A stretch of DNA of 41,936 nt from Deltaproteobacteria bacterium RIFCSPLOWO2_12_FULL_60_19 (GTDB taxonomy: Bacteria; Desulfobacterota; Binatia; UBA9968). The position numbers and the translations under genes are program-made. Positions 7,260 through 15,505 of the stretch are shown here, one piece after another; the stretch's first letter is position 1, and each line of letters begins with the position of its first letter. The stretch is taken from the NCBI GenBank assembly GCA_001798595.1, contig MGSS01000132.1, positions 1-41,936 of the forward strand, in the 5' to 3' direction. Below the pieces are notes generated by a model. The model saw only the letters and a list, made by a program, of their open reading frames with translations, did not search any database and was not told the origin of the DNA.

Positions 7260-8270
7260 ATGGCTAAATTGAGATTGAGTTTCGTTTCCGCATTTAATGA
7301 GCGCGTCCAGCCTCTGATGGACGGCACGGTTCAAGCCGAGGGGCTGGAGCTGGTCCCGACCTATTCGCACCCCGGCGAAACCTTCTGGCGGCAACTCAAG
7401 TTCGGCGAATTCGAGATCGCCGAGATGTCGCTCTCTTCCTATCTCATCGCCCGCTCGCACGGCGTGGAGATGATGGCGATTCCGGTCTTTCCCAGCCGGC
7501 GCCTCTTCCACGGCGAGATTTTGGTCCACGCGGACTCCGGCGTGAGAGAGCCCGGCGATCTCGTCGGCAAGCGCATCGGCGTCGCCGAATACCAGCAGAC
7601 CGCCGCGCTGTGGCAGCGGGGAATTCTGGAGCACGACTTCGGAGTGTCGCAGTACAAGGTTGACTGGTATATGGAGCGGACGGAAGAGCTGAGCCACGGC
7701 GGCGCGACCGGCTTCAGGCCGCCGGCGGGAATATCCTTTCACCGCATCCCGCCTGACAAGAGCCTCGCTTCGATGCTGCTGGCTCACGAGATCGACGCCG
7801 CGGCCGTCGCCGGGCCGTGGACCCGGCAGCCGAGCTTCGTCGATCGCTCAAGCCGCATCCCCGGCAGCGGCGACTGGAGCAAAGTCAAGCCGCTCTTCCC
7901 CGACCGCATCCCCGAAGCGAAACGCTTCTTTAAAAAACACGGCTTCATCCCAGCCAACCACACCTACATCATCCGCGGCGACGTCTATCAAAAATATCCC
8001 TGGGTCGCCTTCAACCTCTACGCCGGCTTCGTCAAGGCCAAGGCTTTCTTCCAGGAGAAATTGCTCGAGCGTATCCCGTCGGCGCTCTTCTTCGGGCGGG
8101 AGTATCTGACGATGACGCGGGAGGTTCTCGGCGACGATCCCATTCCTTACGGTCTCAAAGCGAACCGCGCGATGCTTGAAACGCTCGTCAATTTCTCCCA
8201 CGAGCAGGGGCTGACGCAGAAGAAGCCGAAGCTTGAGGAATTATTCGCGGAGAGCACGAGAGATCTGTAG
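7260..8270 (+). CDS. THI5/Pht5-like (4,5-dihydroxyphthalate decarboxylase-related) periplasmic-binding-fold protein without signal peptide
   Basis: The 336-residue protein has the two-lobed type II binding-protein fold of the NMT1/THI5 and 4,5-dihydroxyphthalate decarboxylase group. The typical blocks are LMDGTVQAEGLEL, FGEFEIAEMSLSSYL, FPSRRLFHGEI, LVGKRIGVAEYQQTA and YPWVAFNLY. No signal peptide or lipobox is visible after ATG 7260, so it should be cytoplasmic, which favours an enzyme over a transport protein. A TTG start 36 nt upstream is less likely. No permease gene is adjacent. It ends just before a hairpin shared with the convergent aldolase gene. Confidence 0.85.
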   Translation: MAKLRLSFVSAFNERVQPLMDGTVQAEGLELVPTYSHPGETFWRQLKFGEFEIAEMSLSSYLIARSHGVEMMAIPVFPSRRLFHGEILVHADSGVREPGDLVGKRIGVAEYQQTAALWQRGILEHDFGVSQYKVDWYMERTEELSHGGATGFRPPAGISFHRIPPDKSLASMLLAHEIDAAAVAGPWTRQPSFVDRSSRIPGSGDWSKVKPLFPDRIPEAKRFFKKHGFIPANHTYIIRGDVYQKYPWVAFNLYAGFVKAKAFFQEKLLERIPSALFFGREYLTMTREVLGDDPIPYGLKANRAMLETLVNFSHEQGLTQKKPKLEELFAESTRDL

Positions 8271-8273
8271 AAG

Positions 8274-8371
8274 CAGGGATTAGGAATTAGGGGTTGGGAA
8301 TTAAGGTAAGAATGCTTACCAGCTTGGCGTTCGTTGCTATTCCTTACCCCTAATTTCTAATCCCTGTTTTT
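8274..8371 (+). terminator. Long inverted repeat between convergent genes, likely terminator
   Basis: CAGGGATTAGGAATTAGGGG at 8274-8293 pairs almost perfectly with CCCCTAATTTCTAATCCCTG at 8347-8366, followed by TTTTT. A second small hairpin (GGTAAG-AATG-CTTACC) lies in the loop at about 8305-8320. The T-run favours the rightward transcript. The right arm includes the last codons and stop of the leftward aldolase gene. Confidence 0.65.
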
Positions 8372-9076
8372 CAATCTGCTCACGTAATACTCCCAGCCGC
8401 GCGCGGGGAAGCGCTCGTCCGCGCTGAAGGTGTCCAACTCCCGGGCGCTGAGATACTTCGGCTCGCCGTGGAGCAACGCCAGATGGGCCAGCTCGCCCAA
8501 CTTGGCGAGACGGATTGTCCGCTGCACCGCCTGCTCGATGCTGGCGCCGACCACGGTGTCGCCGTGGGCACGCATCAACACCGCCGGACCGTCGCCCAAA
8601 GTCCTGGCCAAAAGCTCGCCGCGCTCGATCGTCCGCACCAGCCCCGCCGCTTCATACACCGGCGGGCCGTCGGCGGAGAGAAATTTCCCGTAGTGGTGCA
8701 GCGGCCGGAGCTTGACCGGCAGGACACTGAAGAGCGTGCTCCACACGGAGTGCGTGTGGCAGACGCCCAGCACGTCGGGCCGCGCTTTGAGCACGCAAGC
8801 ATGGATCGGCCATTCGTTCGGCGGCGGCTCAGCGCCGCCGAGATATTTTCCGTCGAAGTCGAGCATGATGAGCCGCTCTACGGTCGCGCAGCCCGGACTC
8901 ACGTTGGCGATCGTCAGAAAGGCGTCGGCGCCCGGCACGCGCGCCGCAACGTGGCCGTAGCCGTCGGTAATCCCCTCGTGGTCGAGAATATGGCAGGCGG
9001 TGACCAAGGTTTGCTTGATCTCGTCCAGTTCCATGGAGTCAAAGACGGGCACGCCCGCTTGCGTTGAAGAAGCCAT
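8357..9076 (-). CDS. Class II aldolase/adducin family protein
   Basis: The 239-residue protein has the zinc-binding set of class II (fuculose-phosphate) aldolases: HTHS with H107 and H109, and H171 in MRAHGDTVVG. E88 in NEWPIHACV sits at the usual catalytic acid position. Such enzymes cleave or decarboxylate hydroxy-acid or sugar-phosphate substrates. The start at ATG 9076 is preferred because a GGAGGA site sits five bases upstream; an upstream GTG (9106) has none. The stop codon lies inside the inverted repeat shared with the convergent gene. The substrate is unknown. Confidence 0.88.
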   Translation of the reverse strand: MASSTQAGVPVFDSMELDEIKQTLVTACHILDHEGITDGYGHVAARVPGADAFLTIANVSPGCATVERLIMLDFDGKYLGGAEPPPNEWPIHACVLKARPDVLGVCHTHSVWSTLFSVLPVKLRPLHHYGKFLSADGPPVYEAAGLVRTIERGELLARTLGDGPAVLMRAHGDTVVGASIEQAVQRTIRLAKLGELAHLALLHGEPKYLSARELDTFSADERFPARGWEYYVSRLKNRD

Positions 9077-9174
9077 AGTTCCTCCGGGATTCAAACTCGA
9101 ATTCACCGCTGTCGTCTCGCAGTTTTATTAAGCAGCCTCCGCCCTGTCAAGTGGCGTCGAGCGTAACGCCAGTC

Positions 9175-9203
9175 TTGACTGCCCGGCGACCGACCGCTAT
9201 TCT
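9175..9203 (+). promoter_or_regulatory. Sigma70-like promoter upstream of the HEAT-repeat gene
   Basis: TTGACT at 9175-9180 and TATTCT at 9198-9203 are 17 bp apart, about 100 bp before the HEAT-repeat start codon. Seen by inspection only. Confidence 0.5.
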
Positions 9204-9301
9204 CTCCCGCTAATGGGAGTCGAGGCTTTGCGCGAAGTCTCTTGTTTTTCGCGTCGAGTTGGGTTTGAACTTGCCACTTGACGCTCGACACTCTTAACAA
9301 G

Positions 9302-10927
9302 ATGGACGCAACCATTCAAAAGATACTTACCCTGGTCGAGAGGGGAACGGTCGAGCAGCGCTGCGCGGCGCTGCTCGTCCTGGCCGCTCTCAGGTTGCAG
9401 AATTCCGCGATTCTCAAAACCGTCGCGGCAACGTTGAACCACGCGAATCCGCTGCTGAGGGATTTCGCCCTCCGCTACTTCGAGGAGGTCGAGCCTAAGA
9501 CGGCCATTTCCCTGCTGCCCAAATTTCTCGAAGACCCGGACAAAGACGTGCAGGAACGGGCGGCCCGTCTGCTCACCAAGGCCGGCCAGGCGGCGGTCCC
9601 CGCGCTGCTGCAGCGCGCGCCTTCCGCCTCGCGCATATGGCAGTTGAACGCGGCGCGCGTTCTGTGCGCCGTGCGGGGAAAAGCGGCGTTGACGGGATTG
9701 CTGCGCCTGCTCGTCGCGGGCACGGACGAGTTCAACAAAGCTGTTTGCGATTTAATGACGCCGGCGATCCGGGAGATGAATCCCAAAGAGCAGGAGCAGC
9801 TTTACGGCGAAATCGAAAAATTCGCCGCGAAGTTGGACCCGAAGGAGCAGCGGCCCGCGGTCGTCTCGGCCATCCGGATGTTCGGACAGCTAGGCCGATC
9901 CAAGGCCCGCCGCCGGCTGTTCCGTTTTCTCGATCGCGAACACCACCCCGCTCTCCGCTCCCATGCCCTGGTCGCGTTGCTTCACTGTCTGGCAAAAGAG
10001 GATTTGCACAAGGACGAATATGCCAGGCTCTTTTCCCTGCTCGAAGAAACGGAACTCTCCGAGGTCACGCGTTTGGCATTGGACCTGCTCGACGCGCATC
10101 CGCTGCCGGATGACTCGCGCTCGCTGCTCTCCCGCCTGGTCGAGAGTCCGCACGAAGCGGTAAAACAGTTCGCGCTGCGCCGCATGGGAGAGTTCGGCTC
10201 GGCGGCGACCGTGCGCACGCTGGTCCAGCAGTTGGCTGACCCCGACTACCGGCGGCGCGACATCGCCGCGCTCTCGCTGCACAAGATTCCGGAAGCGCGC
10301 GCCGCGCTCATCAAAGAGCTGATCGAGTGCGACAATCCAAGCAAGGCCTGGACGATAGCCGAAATATTGCCCACGTATGAGGGAAAGTGGCGGCAGGAAA
10401 CTTTGACCGCGCTATGGAGACGGCTGCAAGCGGCGGTCGAGGCCGAGGACCGGATTCAGGCGTCTTTTCTGCACGTGCTCAAGCATGCAAGCGCGGAGTA
10501 CGTTTACGAACAGCTCGCCGACCAGGGCGCGCGTCTCGTCAAGGCCAAAAAGTACAAAGAGGCGCTCGGCTTTCTGACGCCGCTGAAAGAATTCTCCGGC
10601 TTCAAGCCCGAGGACAAGTTCCGGCTCGCGTTCGCGCAGCTCAAACTCCACTCTCACGCCGTCGCGCCTGCAAGCCACCGCCATGGCCCCGCGGTGGACC
10701 TGCTCAGCGATCTCTACCGCGACTCCGCCTACCCGGTGTTCGAGTCGCTGAGAAAAGAAAAGAGCCTCGCCCCGGAGGATTTCTTCTATCTCGGCTTCAG
10801 TCTGGTCGAGCGCCCCGGCGAAGAGCGGAATCTTGGAAAGAGTTTATTGGAGCACGTCGCCGCAAAAGTTCCACGGACGAAAATCGGCAAGGGCGCGAAG
10901 AATAAATTGAAGCTGCTGAAGTGGTAG
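9302..10927 (+). CDS. HEAT-repeat protein
   Basis: The 541-residue protein is almost wholly alpha-helical with HEAT/PBS-lyase-like repeats. Examples are RDFALRYFEEVEPKTAISLLPKFLEDPDKDVQ, VKQFALRRMGEFG and RRDIAALSLHKIPEARAALIKE. No enzymatic motif, signal peptide or membrane segment is visible, so a cytoplasmic scaffold role is the best guess. The last 120 residues look like a TPR-type helical region rather than HEAT. ATG 9302 is preferred over a TTG 24 nt upstream, although neither has a strong ribosome site. The gene stands alone. Confidence 0.8.
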   Translation: MDATIQKILTLVERGTVEQRCAALLVLAALRLQNSAILKTVAATLNHANPLLRDFALRYFEEVEPKTAISLLPKFLEDPDKDVQERAARLLTKAGQAAVPALLQRAPSASRIWQLNAARVLCAVRGKAALTGLLRLLVAGTDEFNKAVCDLMTPAIREMNPKEQEQLYGEIEKFAAKLDPKEQRPAVVSAIRMFGQLGRSKARRRLFRFLDREHHPALRSHALVALLHCLAKEDLHKDEYARLFSLLEETELSEVTRLALDLLDAHPLPDDSRSLLSRLVESPHEAVKQFALRRMGEFGSAATVRTLVQQLADPDYRRRDIAALSLHKIPEARAALIKELIECDNPSKAWTIAEILPTYEGKWRQETLTALWRRLQAAVEAEDRIQASFLHVLKHASAEYVYEQLADQGARLVKAKKYKEALGFLTPLKEFSGFKPEDKFRLAFAQLKLHSHAVAPASHRHGPAVDLLSDLYRDSAYPVFESLRKEKSLAPEDFFYLGFSLVERPGEERNLGKSLLEHVAAKVPRTKIGKGAKNKLKLLKW

Positions 10928-10966
10928 ATTGGGGCAAGCAATTAGTGGAGCGGCTGGCCTGCCGTA

Positions 10967-11278
10967 TTACTCACCGCGCCACCAACGGTTGAAATCGCGT
11001 GCCCCGTGAAGGAAACCGAGCACGGTTATCTGGGAAGCCGCCACCTCGTATAATAGCCGGTACTTCTGTACAAGAATCTCACGGACTGTAGGGTTGTCGA
11101 GTTCGGGCACAATGCGGCCCCGCTCACTCAGGGTATCGAGCGACTCGGCGGCATCCAGAGCGCGCTCGATAAGGTCCACTGCCCTCTCCGGGGAATCCTG
11201 CGCGACATACGCCGCCGCTTCGTCGAGAGCATCGCGCGCCCGCCGCGTCCAGATCACCTCTCGGCGCTGCGTTGCCAT
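10967..11278 (-). CDS. ParE/RelE-superfamily toxin
   Basis: The 103-residue protein has the ParE-like signature: ARDALDEAAAYVAQDSPERA, then VREILVQKYRLLYEV and ITVLGFLHGARDF near the C-terminus. ParE-type proteins poison gyrase, and RelE-type ones cleave mRNA on the ribosome. The DFNRW tail fits the ParE/RelE superfamily, but the target is not decided by sequence. It overlaps the upstream antitoxin gene by 25 bp, which implies coupled translation. Confidence 0.85.
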   Translation of the reverse strand: MATQRREVIWTRRARDALDEAAAYVAQDSPERAVDLIERALDAAESLDTLSERGRIVPELDNPTVREILVQKYRLLYEVAASQITVLGFLHGARDFNRWWRGE

Positions 11279-11451
11279 TTTCTGCGAAGCTGTTCCGCCA
11301 CTTCCGCGTGTGTGATCGTTCGACCCGCTTCAACGTCAGCCCGGCCCTTGGCAACCTCGTGCAGCACGTAGAGGTGGTACAGAACTTCATCGAGGCTACA
11401 ATTGTCCGGGAGGCGATCCAGGAGGGCTCGTACAGTCTCTTTGGCTTCCAT
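11254..11451 (-). CDS. Antitoxin of the ParE/RelE-type pair
   Basis: The 65-residue protein has a helical N-terminus (ETVRALLDRLPDNCSLDEVLYHLYVL) of the type found in small antitoxins upstream of ParE/RelE genes, and a basic C-terminal tail (AEQLRRKWQRSAER). The start ATG 11451 follows GAGGAG seven bases upstream. Its 3' end overlaps the toxin start. Confidence 0.8.
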   Translation of the reverse strand: MEAKETVRALLDRLPDNCSLDEVLYHLYVLHEVAKGRADVEAGRTITHAEVAEQLRRKWQRSAER

Positions 11452-11508
11452 AACGTTCTCCTCTGGGTGAATCCTAGCAAACCCAAAAGCGGACTGTTGT
11501 GCGATGCT

Positions 11509-11709
11509 TCACAGATCCTTGAGAGTGCTCTTGGCTTTTTCGTCCAGCGCCTCACGCACCAGGAAATCGAGCCTTCCCGCCTCGGAGTCGGCTTCGATCT
11601 CCTTGTCCCACCTCTCCCACTCTTTTTCCGACAGCCACCGGACCAATTCGGTAAACTCCTCTTTGGGAAGTCCCTCGATTTCCGTTTTGAGCTTTTCTAC
11701 CTTCGACAT
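11509..11709 (-). CDS. Small antitoxin-like protein without its own toxin
   Basis: The 66-residue acidic helical protein (MSKVEKLKTEIEGLPKEEFT, then LVRWLSEKEWERWDKE) resembles a common family found directly upstream of RelE/ParE toxins. Here the next gene, 57 nt away, is another antitoxin that already has its own toxin. ATG 11709 was chosen because the conserved part begins there; the ribosome site (AAGG) is weak. Confidence 0.7.
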   Translation of the reverse strand: MSKVEKLKTEIEGLPKEEFTELVRWLSEKEWERWDKEIEADSEAGRLDFLVREALDEKAKSTLKDL

Positions 11710-11886
11710 GGCCTTATGATGCCACATCAAATGTCTGCTGGCAATGTACATCATCCAGTTTAACTACGGCGTCTTTGTGGTCAACGGAATACATAAAAAA
11801 AATTAGTTTACCACACTGAGGTCAGCCGCTGCTACAAGCGATCGGCCTGAAGCGAACCGTTAGAACTTACCTTGCAAAGCCACTTC

Positions 11887-12558
11887 CTATTCCAGACCCG
11901 ACGCTTGAAACAAACGATGAAAGAACTGCTCGATTGTATCGAGAAAGCGCCGGCAGAGAGCTGGCGAAACCTTAACCTCACTGTCAGGGCTATCTTTAGA
12001 TCCAAGCAGACGTAGGTCCCTCTTATATTTTTCGATCAACCTCCCCACAGTTTTTTGATGCTCTTCGTCAGCACCCCGAACACCCCCACGATGGACAATG
12101 ATGTTGCGAAGCTCCGCGAGGTCCCGGAGTTCCCGCCACGCCCTATCGCCCGATACGTTCAGGTTCACTACCTTGTTAAAGTATAGCTTCGCTTGCTCGA
12201 TGGGAGTCCCCCGGAAATCTTTGATTCGTAGTGAGAGCTTCTTTTCCTCTTTCAGATATTTGGCTAAACGGATCAGCTGAGTTTTTACAATCGTATGGAG
12301 CAAGGTAACGATTGAATATCGAAGAAGCTTTGGAAAATCGGAGTCAAATCTCGATTCTCGAATCTCAATTTCATACTCAAGAGTATGTTGATCCCGTTTT
12401 TGGCGCTTGGCTATTTCGGAAACTCTCTTGATGGCGCGGCGTTTCGCTTCAGGTATTGTTGTTTCCACTTCTGCGAGATATGTACGGACGATTGACAGCC
12501 AGGTCAACGTCTCGAGAATGAAGGGGTCGTAATCAAATTCACCTATTCGAACGGCCAT
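11887..12558 (-). CDS. HEPN-like helical protein of unknown function
   Basis: The 223-residue, charged, largely helical protein is not a family I recognise by name. Residues 151-156 read RNIIVH, an R-x4-H motif like that of HEPN-domain nucleases, preceded by a helix rich in ELRDLAEL. That placement is typical of HEPN active sites, but the assignment is motif-level only. Codons are visibly more AT-rich than in neighbouring genes, suggesting recent transfer. ATG 12558 has GAGG six bases upstream; an upstream ATG at 12606 has no ribosome site. It lies next to toxin-antitoxin genes on the same strand, but 180 nt away. Confidence 0.55.
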   Translation of the reverse strand: MAVRIGEFDYDPFILETLTWLSIVRTYLAEVETTIPEAKRRAIKRVSEIAKRQKRDQHTLEYEIEIRESRFDSDFPKLLRYSIVTLLHTIVKTQLIRLAKYLKEEKKLSLRIKDFRGTPIEQAKLYFNKVVNLNVSGDRAWRELRDLAELRNIIVHRGGVRGADEEHQKTVGRLIEKYKRDLRLLGSKDSPDSEVKVSPALCRRFLDTIEQFFHRLFQASGLE

Positions 12559-12806
12559 AGGCGCCTCGTAGTCGTGTGAGCATCGCAGTAAAAAAGCCCG
12601 AACCATTGAATGGCTTGCGTCACCGCATCTCGCCTATCGGCTTCCCGATGCTCGCGTGATTGTGTACCGCCTCCGAGGCCTTGTCAACTTATCTGATAGC
12701 CGGTCGTCGATACACCAGTCAGCGGATCGCGTCAACGCCTGACACCACGGCTTGACAACTTCCACCCTGCCGCGTTACACGCCACATAGAGTTTTTAACG
12801 GTCTAT

Positions 12807-12982
12807 CAGCAGGTTGCTAAAAACTGCTTCTTGGAGCCTGATCAAAAAGGTTCCAGATGCAAGGCGCGCGAAGAATCGGGAACGGAGGCGTACTCTACGT
12901 CGAGCGAGCGATTCGAGCGGAACTATCGTCACCCCTGCCGTTGGCAGGCTATGGCAGATGGGCCTTTTTCAGGAGGCTCCTG
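12807..12982 (+). repeat. Dispersed repeat (family R2), copy 2, with terminal inverted repeats
   Basis: The ends are imperfect inverted repeats: CAGCAGGTTGCTAAAAA at the left and TTTTTCAGGAGGCTCCTG at the right. The middle shares CAAGGCGCGCGAA and GGAGGCGTACT with 1745-1800 and has an internal CCTGCC-GTT-GGCAGG hairpin at about 12939-12953. The right end overlaps the ribosome-binding region of the next gene. Confidence 0.75.
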
Positions 12983-12993
12983 GAGGTTTACCC

Positions 12994-13980
12994 ATGGCAC
13001 AACAAAAACCACGCATCACTTTCGGCTCTCCCCCCGAGCCGCGCAATCGCGCGTTGATCGACGGGCTGGTCGAGATCGACGGGTACGAGATCGAGCACAT
13101 CGGCAAGTACTCGCCGGGCGAGTTTCATTACCGCTTCGTTCAAGGCGAGTACGACCTCTGCGAGATGTCCACCGCGACTTTCATGCGGGCGAAGGAGAAG
13201 GGCAAGCGTTTCATCGCCCTGCCGGTCTTTTTTCAGCGCGGGCCGCGCCAGCGCAACATCTTTTACTGCGAGGGCAAGCTCAAGCACCCGAGCGAGCTGA
13301 AGGGCAAGAAGGTCGGCGCTTTTCGCTACGGGGCGACGGCAGTCGCCTGGGCGCGCGGCTTTCTCCTTGACGAGTGCGGCATCAAGACGACGGACGTGGA
13401 CTGGTTCGTCTCGGGACGCGAGGTTTTCATCGCGGATAAACTACCCGTGAAAGTCGAAAGGCTCGACCCCCCGCCACCCTTCGGACAGGAGAAAGCTCAG
13501 CTCGCGGAGCTGGTGAGCAAGGGAACGCTCGGCGCCGCGCTCGTCCCCGGAGACTCCGGCTACCTCGGCCTTTTCGGCGGCGGCGAGGTTCCCGGAGAGA
13601 TGGGAAAATTTCCCGGCGTGAAGCCGCTGTTCGAGGACACCGACGAGATTGTCCGCTGGGTGAAGCGGAGCGGCATCTACCCGATTATTCATCTGATGGC
13701 GATGAAAATGGAGACCGCCGAGAGATATCCCGATCTTCCGGCGAAGCTGATCGAGGCTTTCCGGGAGTCTATGAAACTGGCGACGAAGTATATGACCGCC
13801 GGAGAAGTCGCCGGCTACGCGAAAGAGCGGGAAGTGTTGGGCGAAGATCCCTACGCCTACGTTTTGGGAGAGACGGAGAAGCGCACCATGCGCGCCCTGA
13901 ACCGCTACCAGATCGAGCAGGGATTGATGAAAACGGAGCTGCCGCTCGAAAGCCTCTTTGTGCGCGAGGCGTTTGCATAA
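12994..13980 (+). CDS. THI5/Pht5-like (4,5-dihydroxyphthalate decarboxylase-related) protein
   Basis: The 328-residue protein is of the same superfamily as the protein at 7260. Blocks include LIDGLVEIDGYEIEHIG, FVQGEYDLCEMSTATFM, LPVFFQRGPRQRNI, ELKGKKVGAFRYGATAV and EREVLGEDPYAYVL. No signal peptide is seen, so it is probably a cytoplasmic decarboxylase-like enzyme; a binding role cannot be excluded. The start is ATG 12994, preceded by GGAGG. The open frame continues 60 codons upstream only because it reads through the R2 repeat. It heads a rightward cluster with amidase, CMD-like, SDR and MFS genes. Confidence 0.85.
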   Translation: MAQQKPRITFGSPPEPRNRALIDGLVEIDGYEIEHIGKYSPGEFHYRFVQGEYDLCEMSTATFMRAKEKGKRFIALPVFFQRGPRQRNIFYCEGKLKHPSELKGKKVGAFRYGATAVAWARGFLLDECGIKTTDVDWFVSGREVFIADKLPVKVERLDPPPPFGQEKAQLAELVSKGTLGAALVPGDSGYLGLFGGGEVPGEMGKFPGVKPLFEDTDEIVRWVKRSGIYPIIHLMAMKMETAERYPDLPAKLIEAFRESMKLATKYMTAGEVAGYAKEREVLGEDPYAYVLGETEKRTMRALNRYQIEQGLMKTELPLESLFVREAFA

Positions 13981-14000
13981 TCTAGGCGAAGGAGAGTTGA

Positions 14001-15494
14001 ATGGCGTCACTGACGTTTAATGTTCTGGAAACGACCATCGCCGACATTCACAGCGCCTTCCGGTCGGGGCAGCTCACGGCGCGGCAACTGGCGCAGATGT
14101 ATCTCGATCGCATCGAGGCCTACGACAAAAAAGGCCCCGCGCTTAACGCGATCATCACGCTGAACCCGAAAGCTCTCGACGAGGCGGACCGGCTCGACGC
14201 CGCCTTCAAGACTTCCGGCTTCATCGGGCCGCTTCATGGGATTCCGATCATCGTCAAGGACCAGGCCGACGCCAAAGGCATGCCGACGACGCTCGGCTCG
14301 CTGTTGTTCAAAAACTACTACCCGGATCGAGACTCCTTCGTCGTCGAGAAATTGAAAAAGGCAGGCGCGATTATTCTGGCGAAGGCGACGCTCGGCGAAT
14401 TGGGCGGCGGCGACACGCATGGCTCGCTTTTCGGCTCGACGAGAAATCCGTACGCGCCGGACCGGACCGCGGGCGGTTCCTCCGGCGGCTCGGCGGTAAG
14501 CGTCGCGGCGAACTTCTCGACCGTGGCGGTCGGCCAGGAGGGCTTCGCGTCGATCCGCAGGCCTTCGATCTGGAACTCGATCGCCGGCATGCGGCCCAGC
14601 GCGGGCCTCGTGAGCCGGGGCGGCGTCTTTGCCGGTTGGCCGGAGATCGCCGGTTCGCTCGGCCCGATGGCGCGCACGATCAGGGACCTGGCTGTTCTGC
14701 TGGACGCCATGGTCGGCTACGACCCGGAGGATCCGCTGACGTCGCGCGGTGTCGGCCATGTTCCGGAGAGCTACGCGAAATTTCTCGACAAAGACGGCTT
14801 GAAAGGCGCGCGTATCGGCATCTTACGCGAGTCGATGGGTTTCGACTCCGAGCCCGACTCGGAGGATTTCCAAAAGATTGCAGAGATTTTCGACCGGGCC
14901 GTCGCGGAGTTGAAAGCCGCCGGCGCCGAGGTCGTCGATCCGGTCGCGATCCCGAAGCTCAAGGAGCTGCTGGCGAAACGGGCCGGAAGCTACACCGAGG
15001 GAGAAGAATCGTTCAAGAGATATTTCGGCAGGAGCGCCAAGGCTCCATTCCAATCGCGTCAGGAGGCGGCTGAGTCGCCGGATTTTCAGAAAGTCGTCCG
15101 CCGCTCGCAGGATCGATGGAAGAGATCCGTAGATTCGAGCAAACACTACGAGTATCTGCTGGCGCGGGATGAGCTGACCGTCAATTTTTTAAAGGTGATG
15201 GCCGACAACAAGCTCGACGCCATCGTGCACAAAGCCGTCGAGCACCAACCGACGCCGATCCGTGACGGCATCAACCCGCCGTACGTCGATCAGAAGGGCG
15301 CGCCGCATCTGAACACGTTCCTGGTCTTCGTTCCCACGTTAGTAGTCCCCGCGGGATTTACGCGCGACAACCTTCCCGCCGGGATCAGCTTTTTGGGACG
15401 GCCTTACGACGACGCCAACATGATCAAGCTTGCTTATGCGTACGAGCAGGCAACCCGCCATCGCCGCCCGCCCGCCAGCACGACGCCGCTTTAG
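14001..15494 (+). CDS. Amidase signature family enzyme
   Basis: The 497-residue protein has the Ser-cisSer-Lys triad of amidase-signature hydrolases. K86 is in HGIPIIVKDQ, S160 in the GGSSGGSA loop and S184 in FASIRRPS, with the usual 24-residue spacing between the serines. The length is typical for stand-alone amidases. It hydrolyses an unknown carboxamide; it is not GatA, as no gatB/gatC is adjacent. A GAAGGAG site precedes the ATG, 20 nt after the upstream gene. Confidence 0.92.
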   Translation: MASLTFNVLETTIADIHSAFRSGQLTARQLAQMYLDRIEAYDKKGPALNAIITLNPKALDEADRLDAAFKTSGFIGPLHGIPIIVKDQADAKGMPTTLGSLLFKNYYPDRDSFVVEKLKKAGAIILAKATLGELGGGDTHGSLFGSTRNPYAPDRTAGGSSGGSAVSVAANFSTVAVGQEGFASIRRPSIWNSIAGMRPSAGLVSRGGVFAGWPEIAGSLGPMARTIRDLAVLLDAMVGYDPEDPLTSRGVGHVPESYAKFLDKDGLKGARIGILRESMGFDSEPDSEDFQKIAEIFDRAVAELKAAGAEVVDPVAIPKLKELLAKRAGSYTEGEESFKRYFGRSAKAPFQSRQEAAESPDFQKVVRRSQDRWKRSVDSSKHYEYLLARDELTVNFLKVMADNKLDAIVHKAVEHQPTPIRDGINPPYVDQKGAPHLNTFLVFVPTLVVPAGFTRDNLPAGISFLGRPYDDANMIKLAYAYEQATRHRRPPASTTPL

Positions 15495-15505
15495 GAGGAG
15501 GAGCC

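Noticed and set aside
12752-12780. TTGACA followed by TTACAC at 17 bp as a promoter for the catabolic cluster
   Set aside because: The -35 box is perfect but the -10 box matches the consensus at only two positions, so I did not list it.
12814-12993. 60-codon N-terminal extension of the THI5/Pht5-like gene
   Set aside because: The extension reads through the R2 repeat and has no homology to the family. ATG 12994 has a GGAGG site.
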